Below, piece by piece: positions 36,360 to 43,561 of a stretch of 64,000 nt of DNA. Every line of letters begins with the position of its first letter. Position 1 is the stretch's first letter. The position numbers were made by a program, and so were the translations under genes. This stretch comes from Pseudoxanthomonas sp. PXM02 (lineage in GTDB: Bacteria > Pseudomonadota > Gammaproteobacteria > Xanthomonadales > Xanthomonadaceae). The DNA is taken from the NCBI RefSeq assembly GCF_014851805.1, contig NZ_JACVAK010000003.1, forward strand, positions 271,501 through 335,500, written 5' to 3'. Below the pieces are notes generated by a model, which was not told where the DNA came from, made no database searches, and was given only the letters and a program-made list of their open reading frames with translations.

Positions 36360-37430
36360 TCAGACCTTCACGTACCAGCCACGGCGATCCATCGCCCATA
36401 CGACCAGCCACCACACGCCGACGAACGCCAGCGCGAACGCCAGTGATGACGCCTGGGGACCGAAGCGGGGCGTGATCCATGCCGCGAAGCCCTGCTCGTA
36501 CAGCGGCCCCATCAGGCCAACGCCGAGTAGCACGTACGTCATGACCGCGGCGCCCACGTAGGCCGCGATGGCGTTCACGCCGAACCGCCGGCCGATCGCC
36601 GGCCACCCGCGCCTGTCGACCAGGACATGCGCGACGATCAGCGCGAGCGCTGTGCAGCCTGCCGTGACCAGTACGTACGACGAGGTCCACAGCGCCTTGT
36701 TCAGCGGGAACACCAGCGACCATGCCAGGCCCAGCAGGATCATGCCGATGGCGGTCCGCACGATCATGGAGATCGCGCCCGCACGCAGCCACGTGCCGAT
36801 GCGCACGCCGAGCAACGTGGTGGCGATGGCCGGCAGCGTGCTCAGCAGGCCTTCCGGATCCTGCCCGCGTCCCAGCGCCGCATCCCACTGGTACAGCCAC
36901 GGCCCGAACAGCATGGTGTCGACGCGCGCGGCGAGGTTCGTGAACGGTGCGTAGCCCCACGGCGCCATCAGCGCCCAGTAGCCCGCGAGCAGCGCGACGA
37001 TCCCTGCCCACTGTGCACGCGGCCGCAGATACAACACCGCCACGCCGACGATCGCAACGCACAGACCGATCCGCTGCAGCACGCCCCATGGACGGAACGC
37101 AGGCCGATCCAGCAACCAGAACGCGAGCAGATGCAGCGCGAGCCCCAGCAACATGATCTTTGCCGCCCGCCACAGCACGGCGCGCACCAGCGCCGGCCGG
37201 GGCACGCCCGCTTCCGCGCGCGGCACGACGCCCAGCGCAATCGACACGCCGACGATGAACAGGAAGAACGGAAACACCAGGTCGGTCGGCGTGATGCCAT
37301 GCCACTCCGCGTGCAGCAGCGGCGCATAGACATGCGACCAGTCACCCGGCGTGTTGACCAGCAACATCGCCGCCACGGTCAGCCCGCGAAGGGCATCGAC
37401 CGAAGCGAAGCGAAGGGGCGCGGCACTCAT
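36360..37430 (-). CDS. nagX: NagX-type membrane protein (heparan-alpha-glucosaminide N-acetyltransferase-like)
   Basis: The 356-residue product has about ten membrane helices and the family signatures [41 protein letters not shown] and YLVLQRIG-like [11 protein letters not shown]. It belongs to the DUF5009 / HGSNAT-like transmembrane acyltransferases seen in GlcNAc regulons as NagX, proposed to act on GlcNAc or its polymers at the membrane. It lies 10 bases after nagA on the same strand, at the end of the nagP-led operon. Its exact activity is not established. Confidence 0.88.
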   Translation of the reverse strand: MSAAPLRFASVDALRGLTVAAMLLVNTPGDWSHVYAPLLHAEWHGITPTDLVFPFFLFIVGVSIALGVVPRAEAGVPRPALVRAVLWRAAKIMLLGLALHLLAFWLLDRPAFRPWGVLQRIGLCVAIVGVAVLYLRPRAQWAGIVALLAGYWALMAPWGYAPFTNLAARVDTMLFGPWLYQWDAALGRGQDPEGLLSTLPAIATTLLGVRIGTWLRAGAISMIVRTAIGMILLGLAWSLVFPLNKALWTSSYVLVTAGCTALALIVAHVLVDRRGWPAIGRRFGVNAIAAYVGAAVMTYVLLGVGLMGPLYEQGFAAWITPRFGPQASSLAFALAFVGVWWLVVWAMDRRGWYVKV

Positions 37431-37440
37431 CGCGCGCCCG

Positions 37441-38586
37441 TCACTCGCCGCCGATCCAGGTTCCGATCACCTGCAGGTCGTCATCCAGCGCCACCAGATC
37501 GGCGCGATAGCCGGGCGCGATGCGCCCGTGCGAGTCGCCGAGTCCGAGGAATTCCGCGGGATAGGTCGAGGCCATGCGCGCGGCCTCTTCCAGCGGCAGG
37601 CCGACCAACCGCACGCTGTTGCGTACGGCCGTGGCCATGTCCAACGCAGAGCCCGCCAGCGACCCCGCCGCGTTGCGCACTACCCCGTCGATGGCGGTGA
37701 TGGTTTCGCCATAGAGATCGAAGGCCGGGTCGTCGGAGCCAACCATCGGCATCGCATCCGTCACCAGGAACACCTTGCCGGACGGCTTGGCCGCCAGCGC
37801 CACGCGCAGGCTGGCCGGATGCACATGCACACCGTCCACGATCACGCCGCACCAGCAGCCATCCTCTTCCAGCGCGGCGCCGACCGCGCCGGGCTCGCGT
37901 CCCTGCAATGGCGACATCGCGTTGTACAGATGGGTGAAGCCCGACACGCCCGCCTCGATGCCGGCGCGGATCTGTTCGTAGGTGGCCGCCGTGTGGCCGG
38001 CGACCACGATCGCGCCGCGCGCGACCATCGTGCGGATGGTGTCAACCGGCACCTGCTCCGGCGCCAGCGTCACCAACGTCACGCCGTTGTCGAGCGAGGT
38101 GGCCATGGCGACTTCGTCCGCATCCGGCACGCGGAACTTACCAGCATCGTGCGTGCCCTTGCGCGCGGGCGCGATGTACGGACCTTCCAGATGGACGCCC
38201 AGCACGCCGGGCACGCCCTGTTCGATGGCATCGCGTGTCGCCGCGATGGCACGCGCCATCACGTCGGCATCGTCGCTGATCAGGGTCGGCAGCAGGCCGG
38301 TGGTGCCGAAGCGGCGATGCGCCTGGGCGATCGTGCGGATCGCGTCGACGCTGGTGTCGTTGTTGAACAGTGCGCCGCCACCGCCGTTGACCTGCGCATC
38401 GATGAAGCCCGGTACCAGCGTCGCGCCCTGCAGGTCCTGGCGGACGGCATCGGCAGGCAGCGCGGCATCGGCGACGAGATCGACGATCAAGCCCCCCTGC
38501 ATCAGCACCGCCAGCCCCTCGACGAAGCCGTCGGGCGTCAGCACACGCGCATTGCAGAGGGCGGTGGCGGGATGCGGGGTGTTCAT
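37441..38586 (-). CDS. nagA: N-acetylglucosamine-6-phosphate deacetylase
   Basis: The 381-residue product removes the acetyl group from GlcNAc-6-phosphate, giving glucosamine-6-phosphate. Amidohydrolase-fold features are PGFIDAQVNGGGG, HLEGPYI with the metal-binding Glu, GHTAATYEQ, THLYNAM, and TDAMPMVG with the catalytic Asp. The ATG overlaps the stop of nagB-II by four bases. It is third in the downstream order LacI, nagB-II, nagA, nagX. Confidence 0.95.
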   Translation of the reverse strand: MNTPHPATALCNARVLTPDGFVEGLAVLMQGGLIVDLVADAALPADAVRQDLQGATLVPGFIDAQVNGGGGALFNNDTSVDAIRTIAQAHRRFGTTGLLPTLISDDADVMARAIAATRDAIEQGVPGVLGVHLEGPYIAPARKGTHDAGKFRVPDADEVAMATSLDNGVTLVTLAPEQVPVDTIRTMVARGAIVVAGHTAATYEQIRAGIEAGVSGFTHLYNAMSPLQGREPGAVGAALEEDGCWCGVIVDGVHVHPASLRVALAAKPSGKVFLVTDAMPMVGSDDPAFDLYGETITAIDGVVRNAAGSLAGSALDMATAVRNSVRLVGLPLEEAARMASTYPAEFLGLGDSHGRIAPGYRADLVALDDDLQVIGTWIGGE

Positions 38587-39617
38587 ACCGTTTCGGTGAC
38601 CTTGTTGAGGTGCGGCGGCACGTCGGGGTTGTGTCCGCGACGCAACGCCAGCGCATTGATCGCGCGGTAGAAGCTCTGGATGGTCAACAGTGGTGCGCAC
38701 GCGGGATGCGGCGCTTCCACCAGCGGCAGATCACCCTGACGCGACGCGACCCACACCTGCGCCCCGCGGCCGCGGAATTCCTGCGCCAGCGCCAGCGTGC
38801 CGGCTTCGGTTTCGTCCGGCTGCGCGAAGCACAGCACCGGGAAGCCGGGACCCACCAGGGCCATCGGTCCGTGCTTCACTTCGGCCGAGCTGTAGGCCTC
38901 GGCGTGCAGGCCGCAGGTCTCTTTGAATTTCAGCGCGGCTTCCTGCGCCGCGGCGAGGCCCAGGCCACGGCCCAGCACGAACAGGTTGTGTGCCTCCACC
39001 AGCCCATCGGTGAGCGGCGACCAGTCGGACTGCCACGCGCGCTGCAGCGCGCCGGGCAACGCGAGGGCCGCATCGTGCAACGGCGCTTCGTCCTTCCAGT
39101 ACGCCGCCAGCTGCAGGATCGCCGCCAGCGAACCGAGATAGCTCTTGGTCGCCGCCACGCTGCGCTCGGGACCTGCGTGCATCGGCAGCACGGTATCGGC
39201 CAGCTGCGCGAGCGGCGAATCCGCGACGTTGACGATGGCAACCACGCGTGCACCAGCCTCCTTGGCAGCCGTCGCGTTGCGCAGCAGGTCCGGACTCTTG
39301 CCCGACTGCGAGATCACCACGTACAGCGCACCTTCCAGTCGTTGCCGCGCTTCATACACGGATCCGACCGAGGGCGAAGCAGACGCCGTCACCACGCCGA
39401 GCTGTGTCTCGAACAGGTATTTCGCATACGTGGCGGCGTGATCGGAACTGCCGCGCGCGCAGGTGACGACGAACGGCGGCGGCGCGCGGCGAAGGTCGGC
39501 GGCCAAGGCCTGCACGGTGGCGGCGTTGCGTGCGTACTGGTCGGCGATGATCGAGGACGCCTGCGCGGCCTCCTGGTGCATCAGGGTGTCGGCGGGAGCG
39601 GGAAGCGATGTGGTCAT
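38583..39617 (-). CDS. nagB-II: Glucosamine-6-phosphate deaminase, SIS-domain type
   Basis: The 344-residue product has two SIS domains. The first includes VVTCARGSSDHAATYAKYLFE and VVISQSGKSPDLL, the second LFVLGRGLGLAAAQEAALKFKETCGLHAEAYSSAEVKHGP. It lacks the N-terminal glutaminase domain of GlmS and so acts as a deaminase or isomerase converting glucosamine-6-phosphate to fructose-6-phosphate. This is the NagB-II form that replaces classical NagB in Xanthomonas and Shewanella. It overlaps nagA and the LacI gene by four bases each. Confidence 0.93.
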   Translation of the reverse strand: MTTSLPAPADTLMHQEAAQASSIIADQYARNAATVQALAADLRRAPPPFVVTCARGSSDHAATYAKYLFETQLGVVTASASPSVGSVYEARQRLEGALYVVISQSGKSPDLLRNATAAKEAGARVVAIVNVADSPLAQLADTVLPMHAGPERSVAATKSYLGSLAAILQLAAYWKDEAPLHDAALALPGALQRAWQSDWSPLTDGLVEAHNLFVLGRGLGLAAAQEAALKFKETCGLHAEAYSSAEVKHGPMALVGPGFPVLCFAQPDETEAGTLALAQEFRGRGAQVWVASRQGDLPLVEAPHPACAPLLTIQSFYRAINALALRRGHNPDVPPHLNKVTETV

Positions 39618-40696
39618 GGCGAGGCGGGTTCGGGTCGGTCGGCGCGCGGCCGGACCGGTGCAGTGGAGCCGCGGACCACCAGTTGCGGCACGAAGCCCTG
39701 GTTGTGCACGGGCGTGGGATTGTCGTCGTAGGCGTCGGTGCGCAGGCCGGCGATCAGCAAGCGCGCGGCCTGCTTGGCGATGTCCTGCGTGGCCTGCTTG
39801 GCCGTGGTCAGCGGCGGCCACGACTGCTTGGAGAACGGACTGTCTTCGAAACCGGCGATGGACAGGTCGTAGGGCACGTTCATGCCGGCCGACTTCGCCG
39901 CTGCCAGTACGCCGGCAGCGATTTCGTCGTTGGAGCCGAAGATCGCCGTGGGCGGCTCGCGCAACGCGAGCAGTCGGCGCGCACCGCGGAAGCCGTCGTC
40001 GAAGGTGTAGTCGCCCGGCACCACCAGGTGCTTGTCGAGCGTGATGCCGTAGTCCTTCAGCGCCTTCTCGTAACCGGCGTAGCGCTCGGTACTCGACCGG
40101 TGCGCCAGTCCGCCCCACAGGAAGCCGATGCGCTGGTGGCCGAGCTGGATCAGATGCTCGGTGATCTCGTAGGCGGCGTCACGGTCGTCCACGTAGACGC
40201 ACGGCAGGCCGTCGTCAGGATCTTCGGTGGCGGCGATGATGCGCACCAGCTTCACGCCGCGTGCGGCGAGCGCGGTGACCAGGTCGGCGCGCTCCGACAT
40301 CGGCGCGGTCAACACCAGGCCGGCCAGACGCGAGCGCTGCACGAATTCCACCAGTTCCTCCGCCAGCAGCGGCGAGGTGGAGTCGACGGGATGGATCTGC
40401 AGGCCGAAGCCGGTTTCCTTGCACGCCGCCAGCACGCCGTTCTGCACGCCAATGATGTGGTACGGGTTGGGGTTGTCGTACACCAGCCCGATCACGAACG
40501 GCGTACCGCTGCGCAGGTTGCGCGCGGACTGGTCCGGCTCGTAGTCGAGCTCGGCGATCGCGTGCAGCACGCGCGCGCGCGTGCCCTGCAGCACCGATGG
40601 CTCGTTGTTGATGACCCGGGACACGGTCTTCAGCGAGACCTTCGCGCGTTCGGCGACGTCCTTGATGGTGGGTCGGCGCATGGGCGTTTCCGTCAT
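39614..40696 (-). CDS. nagQ: LacI-family repressor of the GlcNAc locus
   Basis: The 360-residue product has an N-terminal helix-turn-helix (TIKDVAERAKVSLKTVSRVINN) and a periplasmic-binding-protein-like effector domain with IGLVYDNPNPYH, VYVDDRDAAYEITEHLI and FGSNDEIAAGVL. It lies inside the nag operon, overlapping both nagP and nagB-II, so it is likely autoregulated. Likely operators are the TTGACAACGTTGTCAA palindrome at 42309-42324 and its variant at 42062-42077. The name follows the LacI-type NagQ of Xanthomonadales; the inducer is probably GlcNAc-6-phosphate or a related sugar phosphate. Confidence 0.9.
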   Translation of the reverse strand: MTETPMRRPTIKDVAERAKVSLKTVSRVINNEPSVLQGTRARVLHAIAELDYEPDQSARNLRSGTPFVIGLVYDNPNPYHIIGVQNGVLAACKETGFGLQIHPVDSTSPLLAEELVEFVQRSRLAGLVLTAPMSERADLVTALAARGVKLVRIIAATEDPDDGLPCVYVDDRDAAYEITEHLIQLGHQRIGFLWGGLAHRSSTERYAGYEKALKDYGITLDKHLVVPGDYTFDDGFRGARRLLALREPPTAIFGSNDEIAAGVLAAAKSAGMNVPYDLSIAGFEDSPFSKQSWPPLTTAKQATQDIAKQAARLLIAGLRTDAYDDNPTPVHNQGFVPQLVVRGSTAPVRPRADRPEPASP

Positions 40697-42012
40697 GGAG
40701 GCGAGTCCGCCATGATGCCGCGTTCCGGGACGTCCGTCGCCGCCCGTTTCGCGGTGCCCACCCGGTGCCCGGCGAGCGCGTAATAGAGGATGTAGAGATA
40801 GCCCGGGATGGCCAGTCCGGCGAACACCACCTGGAAGTCGTAGTGCTGCTTAAGCACCGCAAAGGCCTGCGGCAGGACGGCCCCGCCGGCGATGCCCATG
40901 ATCAGCAGCGCCGAGCCGGTTTCGGTATGCCGGCCAAGTCCCTTGATCGCCAGCGGGAAGATCGCCGGCCACATCATCGCGTTGGCGAAGCCGAGCGCCG
41001 CGACGAAACCGACCGAGACGTAGCCGTGGGTCAGCAGTGCGCCGAGGGCGAACAGCACGCCCAGCGTCGCGGAGATGGCCAGGTAACGCTCCTGCGACAC
41101 GACGCGCGGGATCAACGCCAGTCCGACCAGATAGCCCGCCAGCATCGCGAACAGCGTGTAGGTGGTGAACAGCTTGGTCTGGTCCAGCGGCAATCCGAAG
41201 CCGCGTCCATACGTTCCGATCGCATCACCCGCCAATACTTCCACGCCCACGTAGAGGAACAGGCACAGCACGCCCAGCCACAGGTGCGGGAAGCGCGACA
41301 GGCCGCGCTCGTCATTGGCGGCGCCTGCGATGGGCGCTGCGTTGACCTCCGACGGCTTCACCTCCGGCAACGGCGAGAACAGGATGCCGATGGCGACCAC
41401 CACCAGGACGCCCGCCATCACCAGGTACGGCAGGTGGATCTTCGCCGCGAACGCATCCAGCAGTACCGCCTTGCCGGCGGCATCGGCGGCCTCGACCTGC
41501 GCGGCGAGGTCGCCCACGCCGTGCAGCACCAGCGTGCCGAGCACGAGTGGCGCCAACATGCCGGCGACCTTGTTGCAGATGCCCATCAGCGCGATGCGCT
41601 GGGCGGCGCTTTCGATGGGGCCGAGGATGCTGACGTACGGATTCACCGCCGTCTGCAGCAACGCCAGGCCGCCGCCGATCACGAACAGGCCGGACAGCGC
41701 GCCGGGATACCAGCGCTGTGTCGAGAACTCGCCGAACATCGCCGCGCCCACCGCCATCACGAACAGGCTGGCCGCCAGGCCCTTCTTCATGCCCGTGCGT
41801 TTGAGCAAGGCCGCTGCGGGCAGGGCGAGGAAGAAGTACGACAGGTAGAACACCATCAGCACCAGGAAGGCGTTCACTTCGTCCAGGTCGAAGGCGAGTT
41901 GCACGAACGTGATCAGCGGCCCGTTGATCCAGGTGAAGAAGCCGATGATGAAAAACAGCACGCCGACGATGGCGAGCGAGCGGAGCGGACTGGAACCGGC
42001 TGCGGTGGTCAT
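40693..42012 (-). CDS. nagP: N-acetylglucosamine MFS transporter
   Basis: The 439-residue product is a 12-helix major facilitator of the FucP/NagP group. Typical features are FFIIGFFTWINGPLI, GGGLALLQTAVNPYVS, GICNKVAG and ALGFANAMMWPAIFPLAIKGLG. In Xanthomonadales NagP brings GlcNAc across the inner membrane without phosphorylation. It leads the minus-strand operon nagP, LacI, nagB-II, nagA, nagX. GGGGA precedes the ATG at 42012, and a LacI-type operator lies about 50 bases upstream. Confidence 0.93.
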   Translation of the reverse strand: MTTAAGSSPLRSLAIVGVLFFIIGFFTWINGPLITFVQLAFDLDEVNAFLVLMVFYLSYFFLALPAAALLKRTGMKKGLAASLFVMAVGAAMFGEFSTQRWYPGALSGLFVIGGGLALLQTAVNPYVSILGPIESAAQRIALMGICNKVAGMLAPLVLGTLVLHGVGDLAAQVEAADAAGKAVLLDAFAAKIHLPYLVMAGVLVVVAIGILFSPLPEVKPSEVNAAPIAGAANDERGLSRFPHLWLGVLCLFLYVGVEVLAGDAIGTYGRGFGLPLDQTKLFTTYTLFAMLAGYLVGLALIPRVVSQERYLAISATLGVLFALGALLTHGYVSVGFVAALGFANAMMWPAIFPLAIKGLGRHTETGSALLIMGIAGGAVLPQAFAVLKQHYDFQVVFAGLAIPGYLYILYYALAGHRVGTAKRAATDVPERGIMADSPP

Positions 42013-42061
42013 GGATTCCCCTTTGAGCTGGCGATACCGGGCGCCAGAGCGTCAGGCATCG

Positions 42062-42077
42062 GGAACAACGTTGTCAA
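42062..42077. promoter_or_regulatory. LacI-type operator, nagP side
   Basis: GGAACAACGTTGTCAA shares its right 13 bases with the perfect palindrome at 42309-42324, and its left end has diverged. It lies 50 bases before the nagP start. On the nagP strand it includes TTGACA, a perfect -35 hexamer. Confidence 0.7.
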
Positions 42078-42308
42078 AGCCAATCGGACAACCCGGGAAA
42101 TGCCGCCGCCCATGACCCCCTGCAATCCTCAATGTGATTGTGAAGGCGTCGTGCGCTGCAGCATCAAGTCCCATCGGACTAGCCCGGAATGTCCCTTCCG
42201 ATTCAATGATTAACCCCATTCCTGCGAGCAATGATCTCCTGAATACGGCAATTGTTTCCGTTTCAAGACATCCCATCGCCTGCCGGACGGCTATTTCATG
42301 ACAGAGCC

Positions 42309-42324
42309 TTGACAACGTTGTCAA
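42309..42324. promoter_or_regulatory. LacI-type operator, kinase side
   Basis: TTGACAACGTTGTCAA is a perfect 16-base palindrome with the central CG usual for LacI-family sites. It begins with a consensus -35 hexamer on the plus strand, so a bound repressor would block the promoter of the glucokinase/receptor arm. Confidence 0.8.
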
Positions 42325-42410
42325 ACACTTTCCACACTCCGGCCATATCGGGATGCGGGAGTCCCGGCCGCGAACATGTGGGGAGACGTGTGGTCGCCAT
42401 AGCGAATCCA

Positions 42411-43424
42411 ATGCCGACGGATGCCATCAGCGGGGCGCAAGACGCCTTCATCGCGGCGGACGTCGGCGGCACCCATGTCCGGATCGGCCTGGTCCGCGGC
42501 AGCCGCGACCCCGGCGCGCCGGTCAACGTGCTGGAGTACCGCAAGTACGCCTGCGCCGATTACGCCGGCCTCGGCGACATCGTGGCCGACTTCATTGCCG
42601 GCCTGGGCGCGACCCGGGTGGCGCGCGCGGTCATCGCCAGCGCCGGCTACGCGCTGGAAGACGGCACCGTCATCACCAACAACCTGCCGTGGCGCCTGTC
42701 GCCGGCCGCGCTGCGCACGCAGCTGGGCTTCGACGACGTCCGCCTGGTCAACGATTTCGAAGCCGTGGCGCACGCCGCCGCGCAGATGGATGCCAGCGAG
42801 GTGCTGCAGCTGACCGGGCCCGCCATCGCACCGAAGCATGGCCCCACGCTGATCCTCGGCCCGGGCACCGGCCTCGGCGCCGCCGTGTGGATTCCTACCG
42901 GCAAGCGCGCCGTGGTGTTGGCGACGGAAGCCGGCCAGGCCGCACTGACCGCCGGCAACGCGCTGGAAATGGCATTGCTCGGCGAGATGCTGAAGACCCG
43001 TACGCACGTGCCGGTCGAGCAGGCGCTGTCGGGTCCCGGCCTGATGAACCTGTACACCGCGCTTTGCGCCGTACGCGGTACGGCACCGGCGCCCTATACC
43101 CATCCGGGCGAGATCACCGCCGCCGCGCAGTCGGGCGAAGACGTGCTGGCGCGCGAGAGCCTGGAGGTGTTCTGCGGACTACTGGGCAGCGTCGTCGGCG
43201 ACATGGCGTTGCTCTACGGCGTGCAAGGCGGCGTGTATCTCGCCGGCGGCATCCTGCCGAAGATCCGCGATGTCCTGATTGCCAGCAGCTTCGTGCCGCG
43301 GTTCCTCAACAAGGGATCGATGCGCGAAGCGCTTGAGCGCATTCCCGTGAAGCTGGTCGAACACGGGCAGTTGGGCGTGATCGGTGCGGCACGGTGGTAC
43401 CTGGAGCACCAGCAGGGCGAGTGA
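42411..43424 (+). CDS. glk: Glucokinase-family sugar kinase, probable GlcNAc kinase
   Basis: The product is 337 residues from the ATG at 42411 (a GTG at 42390, with GGAG close by, is possible). It has the Glk-family motifs FIAADVGGTHVRIGLV (phosphate 1), AVIASAGYALEDG, LVNDFEAVAH (catalytic Asp), LGPGTGLGAAV (phosphate 2) and VYLAGGILPKI (adenosine). It phosphorylates glucose or a related hexose at C6. Beside nagP/nagA genes and a matching operator, a GlcNAc kinase role (NagK-II type) is likely. The catalytic residues are intact. The downstream receptors are probably co-regulated. Confidence 0.85.
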   Translation: MPTDAISGAQDAFIAADVGGTHVRIGLVRGSRDPGAPVNVLEYRKYACADYAGLGDIVADFIAGLGATRVARAVIASAGYALEDGTVITNNLPWRLSPAALRTQLGFDDVRLVNDFEAVAHAAAQMDASEVLQLTGPAIAPKHGPTLILGPGTGLGAAVWIPTGKRAVVLATEAGQAALTAGNALEMALLGEMLKTRTHVPVEQALSGPGLMNLYTALCAVRGTAPAPYTHPGEITAAAQSGEDVLARESLEVFCGLLGSVVGDMALLYGVQGGVYLAGGILPKIRDVLIASSFVPRFLNKGSMREALERIPVKLVEHGQLGVIGAARWYLEHQQGE

Positions 43425-43430
43425 GAAGAG

Positions 43431-43480
43431 GCGCCGGCACAGGCGCATGCGGTAGCGGCGATGCCAGGGCTGGCACGCCG
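43431..43480 (+). other. Structured leader upstream of the first GlcNAc-locus receptor
   Basis: Two hairpins lie between the kinase stop and the receptor start. GCGCC-GGCACA-GGCGC is at 43431-43446, and CGGCG-A-TGCCA-GGGC-TGGCACGCCG is at 43456-43480 (10 bp with one bulged A). The first is repeated almost exactly before the second receptor at 46369-46384. Confidence 0.5.
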
Positions 43481-43561
43481 TCGATGGAACAACGCGACAC
43501 CAGGCACGGCGGAACAGCGCAAGCGATGGCTGCCGACACTCAAGCAGATCGGAGAGACACC

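Larger units (their letters stand above)
42013..42410. other. Divergent control region of the GlcNAc locus
   Basis: This 398-base stretch between nagP (-) and the kinase gene (+) has no convincing gene. It contains two LacI-type palindromes about 247 bases apart, a spacing that would allow looping. It is locally richer in A+T than the genes around it. No riboswitch-like structure was recognised. Confidence 0.7.

Noticed and set aside
35041-37305. A single 754-residue protein joining the sugar dehydrogenase to upstream sequence
   Set aside because: The upstream part is antisense-frame noise over nagX. The lipobox start at 36285 gives the normal family length.
43494-43510. Third LacI-type operator upstream of the first receptor (GGAACAACGCGACACC-like)
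   Set aside because: Only the left half matches the two good sites; the right half lacks the GTTGTCAA arm.
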